A stretch of 12,614 nt of DNA, taken from Oscillospiraceae bacterium. GTDB lineage: Bacteria > Bacillota > Clostridia > Oscillospirales > Ruminococcaceae. The stretch covers positions 1-12,614 of the forward strand of contig CAAGJI010000061.1 of NCBI GenBank assembly GCA_900770195.1, in the 5' to 3' direction. Position 1 is the first letter of the stretch. Every line of letters begins with the position of its first letter. This document shows positions 1 through 6,508 of the stretch, piece after piece. Below the pieces are notes generated by a model that had not been told where the DNA came from, did no database searches, and saw only the letters and a list, made by a program, of their open reading frames with translations. The translations under genes were made by a program, and so were the position numbers.

Positions 1-17
1 AAAGTGACTGGTTTAAA

Positions 18-63
18 CCTCTCAGTCAGCTAAAGCTGACAGCTCTCCTTAAAAGGAGAGCCT
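18..63 (+). repeat. Hairpin-rich dispersed repeat, copy A (probably the arm of an element cut by the window edge)
   Basis: Two adjacent stem-loops are visible. The first is GTCAGC (25-30), loop TAAA, GCTGAC (35-40). The second is GCTCTCCTT (42-50), AA, AAGGAGAGC (53-61). The same 46-base module occurs in inverted orientation at 2298-2343 with 39 of 46 bases identical, four of the seven differences lying in the first loop. A diverged version lies at 7452-7502. No open frame covers it. It is probably one arm of a larger element like those at 2167-2457 and 7371-7712. It could also terminate transcription of an upstream gene, although no clear T-tract follows the second stem. Confidence 0.75.
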
Positions 64-175
64 TATATTCTACATTTTTTCATAAAACAAATAAATATTT
101 TTAAAAATTGATTTCCGTGAATATCTCATAACAAAAAAACTTGAATATGAACTACAATGCAACAATTCAGTTTAT

Positions 176-610
176 ATGCTTGATTCAGTTTTTACATACA
201 GAAATATGCCAAGAGATATGCTTGATGAAGTTCTTGAAAAAAATAATATAAATGACAGCCTTAAAGAAACAATTATCGACAGCTATAACTGGTGGCAGAA
301 GTTTTATAGTACCTATAAAATAAAATGCATTTTTGATATTGAAGAAATAAACAAAAATCATAAGCTTGACAAAGTAAAAGACTATGAACTTTCTGCTATG
401 GCAGGAAGAGATATTTATATTGGAAAATATCAGTTTGAAAAGCACATAAGGCACGTTTTATATAATAAAGAATATAAAAATTTCAAGTCTGCATATTATC
501 CTTTCAGCAAATATTTAAAACAGCTTTGGGAAAGCCTGCCGAATATACATAAAAATAAGGATTCTTTTTTTGAAAGAACCCTTACTGATGACGACTCTAT
601 GAATTTTTAA
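176..610 (+). CDS. Hypothetical protein, probably 5'-truncated gene remnant
   Basis: This 144-residue product is not recognised. It is soluble-looking, rich in Lys, Asn, Tyr and Asp, with a WW pair near residue 39 and no signal peptide or membrane segment. The ATG at 176 has no Shine-Dalgarno sequence; the preceding bases are ACAATTCAGTTT. The reading frame stays open upstream to a stop at 92-94, and that stretch also reads like protein (for example ...EYLITKKLEYEL...) but holds no ATG, GTG or TTG in frame. The best inference is that the original 5' end is lost, perhaps by the event that placed repeat copy A at 18-63. The alternative is a short gene with a weak start at 176. Its stop codon overlaps the znuB stop on the other strand through a shared TTAA at 607-610, so no terminator separates them. 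Confidence 0.5.
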   Translation: MLDSVFTYRNMPRDMLDEVLEKNNINDSLKETIIDSYNWWQKFYSTYKIKCIFDIEEINKNHKLDKVKDYELSAMAGRDIYIGKYQFEKHIRHVLYNKEYKNFKSAYYPFSKYLKQLWESLPNIHKNKDSFFERTLTDDDSMNF

Positions 611-1449
611 GAATTGGATTTTTTTATTGATATGTGTTTTTTGATTTTTTCAAATGCAATGCAAACAAGAAGTCCTGCAATATTTACGCAAACAACACTT
701 GCACCCGCAGGTGTTGTGCAGGTATATGATATAAAAATGCCTATGAAAAAGCAGATTATTTCAAAAATTACTGAAAAGATAACAACTGTTTTAAATCTTG
801 TGCAAACTCTCATAGAGGAAAGTGATGGTATAACTATTAAACTTGAAATTAAAAGTGTTCCCACAAGTTTCATTCCAAGAACTATTGTTACAGCTGTTAA
901 AATGGCTATAACTGTGTTATAAAATCCTATATTTACCCCTATTGCCTTTGCAAAATTTTCGTCAAATGTAACTGCCATAAGAGTATTATAAAACACAACA
1001 AACAATATTAAAATGCAGGCTGATAAAATTATGCTTATCCATAAATCATTTCGGCTTACTGCAAGTATACTTCCGTACATATAACTGTATATATCAGTTG
1101 TCATTCCGTGTGTCATTGAAATTATCATAACACCAATCGCCATACTTCCTGTTGCGATAAGTGCAATTGCCGAATCACCGTGGATTTTGCTGTTTTGATT
1201 AAGTCTTAAAAGAAGAATTGCCGCAACGACAACAACAGGTATTGCAACCATAAGAGGTGCAACATTGCAGGCAAGTGCTATTGCCAAAGCACCAAATCCG
1301 ACGTGTGAAAGCCCGTCACCTATCATTGAATATCTTTTTAAAACAAGATTTGTTCCAAGTGCCGCACAACAGGCTGAAACTATCATTCCCACAACTATTG
1401 CTCTTAAAAGAAAATCATAAGAAAACATCTGAATAAGTTCATTTATCAT
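607..1449 (-). CDS. znuB: Zinc ABC transporter permease (ZnuB-like, ABC-3 family)
   Basis: This is the membrane channel subunit of a metal-cation ABC importer; a homodimer would pass zinc delivered by ZnuA into the cytoplasm using the ZnuC ATPase. The 280 residues are the usual family length and hydrophobic throughout, with about seven to eight membrane segments. Family-typical stretches are DGLSHVGFG (45-53), a DSAIALIATGSMAIG segment before the coupling region, GTLLISSLIVIP in the second half and PAGASVVCVNIAG near the C-terminus, followed by a Lys-rich cytoplasmic tail. The start overlaps the znuC stop as ATGA, and GAAAGAGG lies upstream inside znuC, so translation is coupled. The family also carries manganese and iron. 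Zinc is inferred from the neighbouring Zur-type regulator and the His-rich ZnuA. Confidence 0.88.
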   Translation of the reverse strand: MINELIQMFSYDFLLRAIVVGMIVSACCAALGTNLVLKRYSMIGDGLSHVGFGALAIALACNVAPLMVAIPVVVVAAILLLRLNQNSKIHGDSAIALIATGSMAIGVMIISMTHGMTTDIYSYMYGSILAVSRNDLWISIILSACILILFVVFYNTLMAVTFDENFAKAIGVNIGFYNTVIAILTAVTIVLGMKLVGTLLISSLIVIPSLSSMRVCTRFKTVVIFSVIFEIICFFIGIFISYTCTTPAGASVVCVNIAGLLVCIAFEKIKKHISIKKSNS

Positions 1450-2144
1450 ACTTCTGCCTCTTTCATATATATTTTTCCTGCATCTGAATTGAGATAATCT
1501 GTGCTTGTACCGAAAAAAGCTGCCTTATGATTTTCTATCTGCAATATATGAGATGCATATTTCAAAGCTGATTCCATATCATGAGATACCATTACTATTG
1601 TCATACCCTCTTTATTTAATTTTTCTATAAGCGAATACATTTCCGCTGTTGCTTTAGGGTCAAGACCTGTAACAGGTTCATCAAGAAACAATATATCATC
1701 TGTGCTGCATAAAGCTCTTGCAAGAAGAACTCTCTGCTGCTGTCCGCCTGATAATTCTTTGTATGATTTATTTTTATAATCTTTCATACCGACTTTTTCA
1801 ATCAGTTCAAGAGCTTTCTTTTTCATATCTTTTGAATAAAACGGTCTGAAGCCTTTTTTCTTTACAAATCCCGACAAAACAACTTCATAAACCGATATGG
1901 GAAAATCTTTTTGTATCTGTGTCTGCTGCGGAAGATAGCCTGTTGTAAGGTCTTTTGATTTTTCAATTTTCCCCTGACTTACAGGGACAAGTCCGAGTAT
2001 TGCTTTCATAAGTGTTGTTTTTCCGCTTCCGTTTTCACCTATAAAACAAAGATACATTCCTTTTTTTATTGTTAAATTAAGGTGTTCCACAACGGGTTCT
2101 GCCGAATATGAAACAGCTACATCAATACATTTTATTAAATCCAT
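1446..2144 (-). CDS. znuC: Zinc ABC transporter ATP-binding protein (ZnuC-like)
   Basis: This cytoplasmic ATPase powers the ZnuB permease. All nucleotide-binding motifs are intact: Walker A GENGSGKTT (36-44), Q-loop GYLPQQ (69-74), ABC signature LSGGQQQR (131-138), Walker B ILFLDEP (151-157), D-loop GLD (160-162) and the switch His188 in VSHD. The 232-residue length is normal for the family. The start is supported by AAAGGAGA about 8 bases upstream (2152-2160). It is the first gene of a two-gene operon with znuB. The region upstream is occupied almost at once by repeat element B, and I see neither a good minus-strand promoter nor a palindrome like the one before znuA, so its control is unclear. 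Zinc specificity rests on context. Confidence 0.88.
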   Translation of the reverse strand: MDLIKCIDVAVSYSAEPVVEHLNLTIKKGMYLCFIGENGSGKTTLMKAILGLVPVSQGKIEKSKDLTTGYLPQQTQIQKDFPISVYEVVLSGFVKKKGFRPFYSKDMKKKALELIEKVGMKDYKNKSYKELSGGQQQRVLLARALCSTDDILFLDEPVTGLDPKATAEMYSLIEKLNKEGMTIVMVSHDMESALKYASHILQIENHKAAFFGTSTDYLNSDAGKIYMKEAEV

Positions 2145-2166
2145 TCTTTATATCTCCTTTTAATTT

Positions 2167-2457
2167 AATGAGTAATTAGGAATGAGGTGTTAGATTTGCT
2201 GGCGGAATTTAAAACCTCTCCATTATTGGCTGTGCAGACACCGCACCCTCTCCTTAAAAGGAGAGGTATTACAGTCATTTTACAAAATTTTACTAATAGG
2301 CTCGCCTTTTAAGGAGGGGTGTCAGCGAATGCTGACTGAGAGGTCAAAATGCATAAAGCTAAATCGCTCCTGGCAGGGGCTTCAACCAAAAAATTACTCT
2401 TATATTTTTAATAGCGTGGGGTGACATGGCTGCAGCGACACGCTGCTTCCTAATTAA
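2167..2457. repeat. Composite hairpin-rich intergenic repeat, copy B
   Basis: This element fills most of the 386-base gap between the divergent znuC and zur genes. It has a left arm with the perfect hairpin CCTCTCCTT-AA-AAGGAGAGG (2247-2266). A right arm (2298-2343) is the inverted copy of the 18-63 module. A distal module (2351-2457) is clearly related to 7601-7712. The distal module carries GCTCC-TGGCA-GGGGC (2366-2380) and the perfect hairpin GCAGCG-ACA-CGCTGC (2432-2446). The outer ends are loosely inverted: GAGTAATTAGGAA near 2170-2182 against TTCCTAATTAATC near 2447-2459. No coding frame is supported. It resembles a miniature inverted-repeat element or a structured RNA-like repeat; the family name is unknown to me. 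Confidence 0.75.
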
Positions 2458-2466
2458 TCAAGTGTC

Positions 2467-2495
2467 TTGACAAAATTTGAAAAATAGTCTATAAT
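2467..2495 (+). promoter_or_regulatory. SigA-type promoter of zur
   Basis: TTGACA at 2467-2472 and TATAAT at 2490-2495 are separated by exactly 17 bases, a perfect consensus. Transcription would start near 2502, about 29 bases before the zur ATG at 2531, with AAAGG at 2516-2520 as ribosome site. The promoter lies just beyond the right end of repeat copy B. No Zur-box-like palindrome overlaps it, so autoregulation is not indicated. Confidence 0.85.
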
Positions 2496-2530
2496 TTAAG
2501 GGAACTAAATTGAAGAAAGGTCCGTTATAA

Positions 2531-2965
2531 ATGAGTGTAAATTATCCTGAAAATCTCAAAAAGACAATGCCAAGACTTGCAATATTTGAAATTTTAAAGA
2601 ACAGTGATGAACCTCTCACTGCATCTGATATATATAAACTTACTGAAAAACAAGATTTAAAAGTCAATTTTTCAACAATATACAGAACATTAAATGCTTT
2701 TGAAAAAGCTAATATAATAGTTCAGCATAACCTTCCGTCAGGAGGCGAGGCGGTTTTTGAAATAAGAAATGAAAAACACTGCCATTATGCAATCTGTCTT
2801 GACTGCAAAAAGAAAATACCGCTTAATGAATGCCCTGTTATGCATAATATTGCTGAACTTGACGAAAATAATTTTGAAGTTACAGAACATCACGTTGAAC
2901 TTTTTGGCTACTGCAAAGACTGCCGTTTAAAGCACGACAAAAAAGATGATGACAAGAAAAATTAA
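2531..2965 (+). CDS. zur: Fur-family zinc uptake regulator (Zur-type)
   Basis: This 144-residue protein is a typical Fur-family metalloregulator. The N-terminal winged helix contains the recognition-helix region FSTIYRTLNAFE (47-58). The C-terminal dimerisation half carries two CxxC pairs, CLDC (89-92) and CKDC (128-131), which form the structural zinc site in this family. His83, His85, Glu100, His120 and His121 are candidate sensory-site ligands. The C-terminal tail is Lys/Asp-rich. With zinc bound, such proteins repress uptake genes by binding AT-rich palindromes. The neighbouring znuA promoter carries such a palindrome at 4048-4070. Fur (iron) or PerR (peroxide) are possible alternatives, but flanking znuCB and znuA make Zur most likely. 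It converges on znuA, with the two stop codons sharing TTAA at 2962-2965. Confidence 0.85.
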   Translation: MSVNYPENLKKTMPRLAIFEILKNSDEPLTASDIYKLTEKQDLKVNFSTIYRTLNAFEKANIIVQHNLPSGGEAVFEIRNEKHCHYAICLDCKKKIPLNECPVMHNIAELDENNFEVTEHHVELFGYCKDCRLKHDKKDDDKKN

Positions 2966-3963
2966 TATAACGCTTTTTTAAGTGTTTTCATATTTTCACG
3001 CATCATATCAACATAGGAAACGCCGTTTTCTATCTGCTTTTTGCTTACATTATGACACGAATTAAGTTCGCATACTTCAGCACCTGTTTCATCTGCAATT
3101 GTATCTGCAATGAGATGGGTGCTGAATTCTATATGGAAAACAACAGGTATTTTATCTTCACGAACTTTGTCTATCAAAAATGCAACTGTTTCAGCACTTG
3201 CTTCTGTTTCACTGCTGCAGCCTACAAAAGCTGCATAATAGGTTAGTCCGTAATCTTTTGCAAAATATGCAAAAGGAAATCTGTCGCCAAAAATTATTTT
3301 TTTTCGTTTTGCATTTTCAACAAGTTTTTTATATTCTTCATCAAGATCTGACATTTGTTTTATATATTCGGAACTGTTTTCTTTGTATACAGAAACGTTT
3401 TTTTCATCTTTTCTGCATATCGCATCGCATATATCCGATGTTATTTTTTCGCTGTTTCTTATTGATGTCCACACGTGTTCATCTGTTTCAGGTTCGTCAT
3501 ATTCTTCTTCGTGTTTGTGGTCGTTGTGTTCATCTTCGTGTTCGTGGTCGTGATGGTGTTTGTTTTCCTGCATACCCTCAACAACTTCTTCTTCTATTGT
3601 TTCAACACAATCCGTCATTTTAATTATTTCAATTGACGATGTGTCAATTGATGAAAGTATATCATCAACCCACGCATCAGAATCACCGCCGTTGTATATG
3701 AAAACATCACATTCAGATACTTCAATTATATCAGCAGGGGAAGGTTCGTAAGAATGACTTTCGCAGCCGGGAGGCAGCAGCATTTTAACATTCGCTCTGT
3801 CACCTGCTATATGTTTTGCAAAATCGTAAGGCGGAAAAATAGTTGCCACAATTGATATTTCTCCGCTGTCTTTTTTTGTTTTTATGTCGCTTGTGCAGCC
3901 TGTCTGAAATATAACAGTAAAAGTAAGCATAAGCGGTAATATTATTTTAAATATTTTTTTCAT
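2962..3963 (-). CDS. znuA: Zinc-binding lipoprotein of ABC importer (ZnuA-like, TroA fold)
   Basis: This is the extracellular solute-binding subunit that captures zinc for ZnuB/ZnuC. From the ATG at 3963 it has 333 residues. A Lys-rich, hydrophobic signal ends at FQTGC (Cys23), a probable lipidation site although the residue at -3 is Gln rather than the usual Leu. Metal-ligand candidates are His70 in CESHSYEPSP and His163 in DEHVW, with a His-rich loop between them (eight His in 136-151), typical of zinc proteins of this family. The third ligand region reads FGDRFPFAYF (225-234), with Asp227 where ZnuA usually has FHD. A longer frame from 4050 is rejected: it would begin upstream of the promoter's -10 box, while 3963 has GAGGT at 3972-3976. 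It is transcribed alone and convergent with zur. Confidence 0.87.
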   Translation of the reverse strand: MKKIFKIILPLMLTFTVIFQTGCTSDIKTKKDSGEISIVATIFPPYDFAKHIAGDRANVKMLLPPGCESHSYEPSPADIIEVSECDVFIYNGGDSDAWVDDILSSIDTSSIEIIKMTDCVETIEEEVVEGMQENKHHHDHEHEDEHNDHKHEEEYDEPETDEHVWTSIRNSEKITSDICDAICRKDEKNVSVYKENSSEYIKQMSDLDEEYKKLVENAKRKKIIFGDRFPFAYFAKDYGLTYYAAFVGCSSETEASAETVAFLIDKVREDKIPVVFHIEFSTHLIADTIADETGAEVCELNSCHNVSKKQIENGVSYVDMMRENMKTLKKALY

Positions 3964-3971
3964 TTTTATAT

Positions 3972-3976
3972 ACCTC
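3972..3976 (-). promoter_or_regulatory. Ribosome binding site deciding the znuA start
   Basis: Read on the minus strand, GAGGT lies 8 bases before the ATG at 3963. This places the start directly before the lipoprotein signal peptide and excludes the in-frame ATG at 4048-4050. Confidence 0.75.
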
Positions 3977-4015
3977 GTTTTAAAACGTGGATTTCTTTTC
4001 TGACTGACAATGCCT

Positions 4016-4044
4016 ATTATATCACAAATGCAAACCTTTGTCAA
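4016..4044 (-). promoter_or_regulatory. SigA-type promoter of znuA
   Basis: On the minus strand TTGACA (4039-4044) and TATAAT (4016-4021) are separated by exactly 17 bases. Transcription would start near 4009, about 46 bases before the znuA ATG. The spacer holds a further TTTGCATTTG half-site resembling the operator beside it, which would let a repressor cover the promoter. Confidence 0.88.
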
Positions 4045-4047
4045 TAG

Positions 4048-4070
4048 CAAATGCGAATTATTTGCATTTG
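4048..4070. promoter_or_regulatory. Candidate Zur operator at the znuA promoter
   Basis: This is an 11-1-11 palindrome: left half CAAATGCGAAT (4048-4058), central T, right half ATTTGCATTTG (4060-4070). The two halves are complementary except at one position. Its layout (AAAT...ATTT around a single central base) matches the known Bacillus Zur-box pattern in form, though not exactly in sequence. It abuts the -35 box of znuA, a natural place for repression, and a related half-site lies in the promoter spacer. Binding by the neighbouring Zur is inferred. Confidence 0.75.
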
Positions 4071-4123
4071 TTTTTTACGTTTGTTACAATTAAAAGCATT
4101 GTGATTTGTTTACATCTACAAAT

Positions 4124-4139
4124 ATAAAATAGATTTTAT
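4124..4139. promoter_or_regulatory. AT-rich palindrome upstream of the GH5 cellulase promoter
   Basis: ATAAAAT (4124-4130), AG, ATTTTAT (4133-4139) forms a perfect 7-2-7 palindrome ending 8 bases before the -35 box. It may be an operator or an AT-rich upstream promoter element. In such AT-rich DNA it could also arise by chance. Confidence 0.3.
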
Positions 4140-4147
4140 TATAATAG

Positions 4148-4176
4148 TTGACTCTTTTTTGGTGATATGATATAAT
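4148..4176 (+). promoter_or_regulatory. SigA-type promoter of the GH5 cellulase gene
   Basis: TTGACT (4148-4153) and TATAAT (4171-4176) are separated by 17 bases. Transcription would start near 4183, which excludes the in-frame ATG at 4179 as the translation start. Confidence 0.85.
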
Positions 4177-4211
4177 ATATGAACATATGGGAAATTCGGA
4201 ATTTTATTTAT

Positions 4212-4218
4212 AAAGGAG
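4212..4218 (+). promoter_or_regulatory. Ribosome binding site deciding the GH5 start
   Basis: AAAGGAG ends 8 bases before the ATG at 4227, which begins a textbook signal peptide (MKFKRTF...). Confidence 0.85.
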
Positions 4219-4226
4219 TATATTCA

Positions 4227-6440
4227 ATGAAATTTAAAAGAACTTTTGCAGCATATGCATCAGCTGCTGCCATTGCAGTTTCAGCTGTTGGTGTAAATGC
4301 ATTTGTATCAAATAATTCACAGGTTTCAGCTGCTTCACTCGATTCAATGAACGCAATGGAACTTGTAAACAGTATGGGTGCAGGCTATAACCTTGGAAAC
4401 GTGCTTGATGCACACGACACAAACAGACAGTTTACAAACCCAGAAGAACAGATGACAAGCTGGGGAAATTCAGTTCCTACAAAAGAAACTATTCAGCAGA
4501 TTCACAAGCAGGGATTTGATACAATTCGTATACCTATAACATGGTACAAGTGGATTGATGATAAGGGCAACGTTGATGAAAAATGGATGACAGCCGTTAA
4601 ACAGGTTGTTGACTGGGCAATTGAAGACGGTATGTATGTTATCATTAATGTTCACCACGATGGTGTTGACAGTCAGGGTTATGGCTGGCTTGGCGATGGA
4701 AAAACAAACGTAAAAACAAAGTTTACAGGTCTTTGGACAAATATCGCAAATGAATTTAAAGATTACGACAGACATCTTGTTATGGAAGCAATGAACGAGA
4801 TAAACTGGAAAAATTCAAGCGGCGGTTATGACTATGAAGCACTTACTGAAATGAATCAGGCTTTTGTTGACACAGTACGTGCAACAGGTGGAAACAATGC
4901 AAACAGACTTCTTCTTATTCCTGGTGCAAATACAGACCTTCAACAGACATGTTCTTCAAGTTATGTTATGCCGACTGACAAGGAAAATATGCTTGCTGTT
5001 TCAATTCACTATTATCTCCCTTCACAGTTCTGCGTTGAATCAGACAAAAACCCTTGGACATGGACAGACGACAAGGGAGAGGTTCATACAATTGAACCAA
5101 TGACAAAGTGGGGAAGTGAAGAAGATTATAAAACACTTGTTTCAAACTTCGTTACAATGGAAGAAACATATACAACAAAGGGTATACCTGTTATACTCGG
5201 CGAATGTGGTGTTTTAACAGAAGAACAGAAAGATTCTGACTCAATAAGAGAATTCCTTGAAGCGGTTTATTCAATGTCTGCAAGTGAAGACGGTTTCACA
5301 ACATGCCTCTGGGATGGCGGACGTGATAACGCCTGCGATATGTGCTTCTTCTACAGATTTGGTGAAGAATTTACCTGTACAGCAGGTAAAGATGCCGGTC
5401 AGAAGGTTCAGCCTTATTCATGGTATGATGAAAAACTCGGAACATATTTCAAGGGTCTTAAATCAGGAAGCTATGTTTCATTTGATGACTATTTAAAGAA
5501 AACTGTTAAAAAGGTTACAGTTGCAGGAGATTCAGATACTTCAACATCAGTTAACAGTGACGGAAATCTTGAAGTTAAAATCGGAACAAAGAAAGTTTCA
5601 AAAATCACTTTCAATGCAACAATTGATGAAACTCACAAGGATTGGACATCATACAATGTTGGTTTCGGTGTTGGTACTTCTGTAAACGGCAAGTGGACAG
5701 GAACTTCTGTAAGTGCTTTCGATGGTGTTAAACAGTCAGACGGTACATATACATATACTTTATCACTCAGCGACCTTGAAGGCGGTACTGCAAGCGATTA
5801 TATTCAGATTCAGAAATGGTGGGGCAATGATGCAATTACTTCATTAAACAGCGTTACAGTTGAATATGAAGGTTCTACAGGCACAGTTGAAAAGACAGTT
5901 ATCACTGCTGACCTTGATTATGACGGTTATAAGGCTGCAATCAAAAACTTTACTCCTGATGTAACTGAATCATCAGAAACAACAGAAGAAGTTACAACAG
6001 TACCTGCTGCAACAGAGTCAACGGAAGAAATCACAACAGCTGTAACAGAAACAACAGAAGAAATCACAACAGCTGTAACAGAAACAACAGAAGAAATCAC
6101 AACAACTGTAACAGAAACAACAGAAGAAATTACAACATCTGCAACAGAACCTACAGAAGAAGTTACAACAGCACCTGCTGCAACGGAATCAACAGAAGAA
6201 ACAAATGAGACTCCTGATAAAGCTTCAAAATATGGCGATGTTAATTTAGATGGCGATGTAACTATTGCTGATGCAGTTCTTCTTAATAAATATCTTGTAA
6301 AGAGTGCATCACTTTCAGGAACAGGTCTTGCAAATGCAGACGCTTGCAAGGACGGAAAAGTAAATTCAACAGATACTCTTGCAATACTTAAACTTATTGT
6401 AGGAACATATGACAAACTTCCTGTTACTATAGTTGAATAA
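4227..6440 (+). CDS. Secreted dockerin-bearing GH5 endoglucanase (cellulosomal cellulase)
   Basis: This 737-residue enzyme should hydrolyse internal beta-1,4 bonds of cellulose or a related beta-glucan outside the cell. A Sec signal peptide (about 1-36, cleavage near VSAAS) precedes a GH5 catalytic domain (about 40-425). The GH5 domain shows GYNLGN (53-58), TIRIPITW (99-106), NVHHD (141-145), the acid/base Glu191 in AMNE, HYY (261-263) and the nucleophile Glu326 in LGECG. Residues about 430-548 form an extra beta-rich module, probably carbohydrate-binding but of no family I can name. A Thr/Glu linker (about 579-667) with 11-residue repeats leads to a dockerin (669-737) with calcium loops at 671-682 and 705-716. 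The dockerin should bind a scaffoldin cohesin. Substrate (cellulose, glucomannan or xyloglucan) is not certain from sequence; GH5 assignment is firm. Confidence 0.93.
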   Translation: MKFKRTFAAYASAAAIAVSAVGVNAFVSNNSQVSAASLDSMNAMELVNSMGAGYNLGNVLDAHDTNRQFTNPEEQMTSWGNSVPTKETIQQIHKQGFDTIRIPITWYKWIDDKGNVDEKWMTAVKQVVDWAIEDGMYVIINVHHDGVDSQGYGWLGDGKTNVKTKFTGLWTNIANEFKDYDRHLVMEAMNEINWKNSSGGYDYEALTEMNQAFVDTVRATGGNNANRLLLIPGANTDLQQTCSSSYVMPTDKENMLAVSIHYYLPSQFCVESDKNPWTWTDDKGEVHTIEPMTKWGSEEDYKTLVSNFVTMEETYTTKGIPVILGECGVLTEEQKDSDSIREFLEAVYSMSASEDGFTTCLWDGGRDNACDMCFFYRFGEEFTCTAGKDAGQKVQPYSWYDEKLGTYFKGLKSGSYVSFDDYLKKTVKKVTVAGDSDTSTSVNSDGNLEVKIGTKKVSKITFNATIDETHKDWTSYNVGFGVGTSVNGKWTGTSVSAFDGVKQSDGTYTYTLSLSDLEGGTASDYIQIQKWWGNDAITSLNSVTVEYEGSTGTVEKTVITADLDYDGYKAAIKNFTPDVTESSETTEEVTTVPAATESTEEITTAVTETTEEITTAVTETTEEITTTVTETTEEITTSATEPTEEVTTAPAATESTEETNETPDKASKYGDVNLDGDVTIADAVLLNKYLVKSASLSGTGLANADACKDGKVNSTDTLAILKLIVGTYDKLPVTIVE
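6021..6152 (+). repeat. Four tandem 33-bp units in the GH5 linker
   Basis: Units lie at 6021-6053, 6054-6086, 6087-6119 and 6120-6152. They encode TEEITTAVTET three times with small changes, then a diverged fourth (TEEITTSATEP). They form an 11-residue-period, Thr/Glu-rich and probably glycosylated spacer between module and dockerin. The first three copies are nearly identical at DNA level, so length variation between strains is likely. Confidence 0.9.
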
Positions 6441-6463
6441 TAATTTAATCGTATAATTTAAAC

Positions 6464-6492
6464 AACGGCTGTTTTCGAAACAGCCGTTTTAT
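6464..6492 (+). terminator. Intrinsic terminator of the GH5 cellulase gene
   Basis: AACGGCTGTTT (6464-6474) pairs perfectly with AAACAGCCGTT (6478-6488) around a TCG loop, followed by a T-rich run (TTTTATTTT). It lies 24 bases after the cellulase stop. The next gene begins 20 bases downstream without a convincing promoter, so partial read-through may feed it. Confidence 0.88.
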
Positions 6493-6508
6493 TTTAAGGA
6501 GATTTACA

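Noticed and set aside
147..251. Short plus-strand frame from the ATG at 147
   Set aside because: It has no ribosome site, ends after about 34 codons and runs in another frame over the more protein-like 176-610 gene.
3180..3751. Plus-strand frames opposite znuA
   Set aside because: They are shadows of the His-rich loop and other znuA codons, with no ribosome site or family features.
3964..4050. Upstream in-frame ATG extending znuA by 29 residues
   Set aside because: It precedes the -10 box and would hide the lipoprotein signal; the ATG at 3963 has a ribosome site.
4179..4226. Upstream ATG extending the GH5 enzyme by 16 residues
   Set aside because: It lies at or before the predicted transcription start and has no ribosome site; 4227 has AAAGGAG and starts the signal peptide.
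5927..6415. Long minus-strand frame opposite the GH5 linker and dockerin
   Set aside because: It is a shadow of the Thr/Glu repeat codons, Ser/Val-rich with no ribosome site, and the plus-strand gene is certain.
6452..6457. TATAAT as a promoter for the small protein and esterase genes
   Set aside because: No -35 box at a workable distance is present, and transcription would begin at the terminator hairpin.
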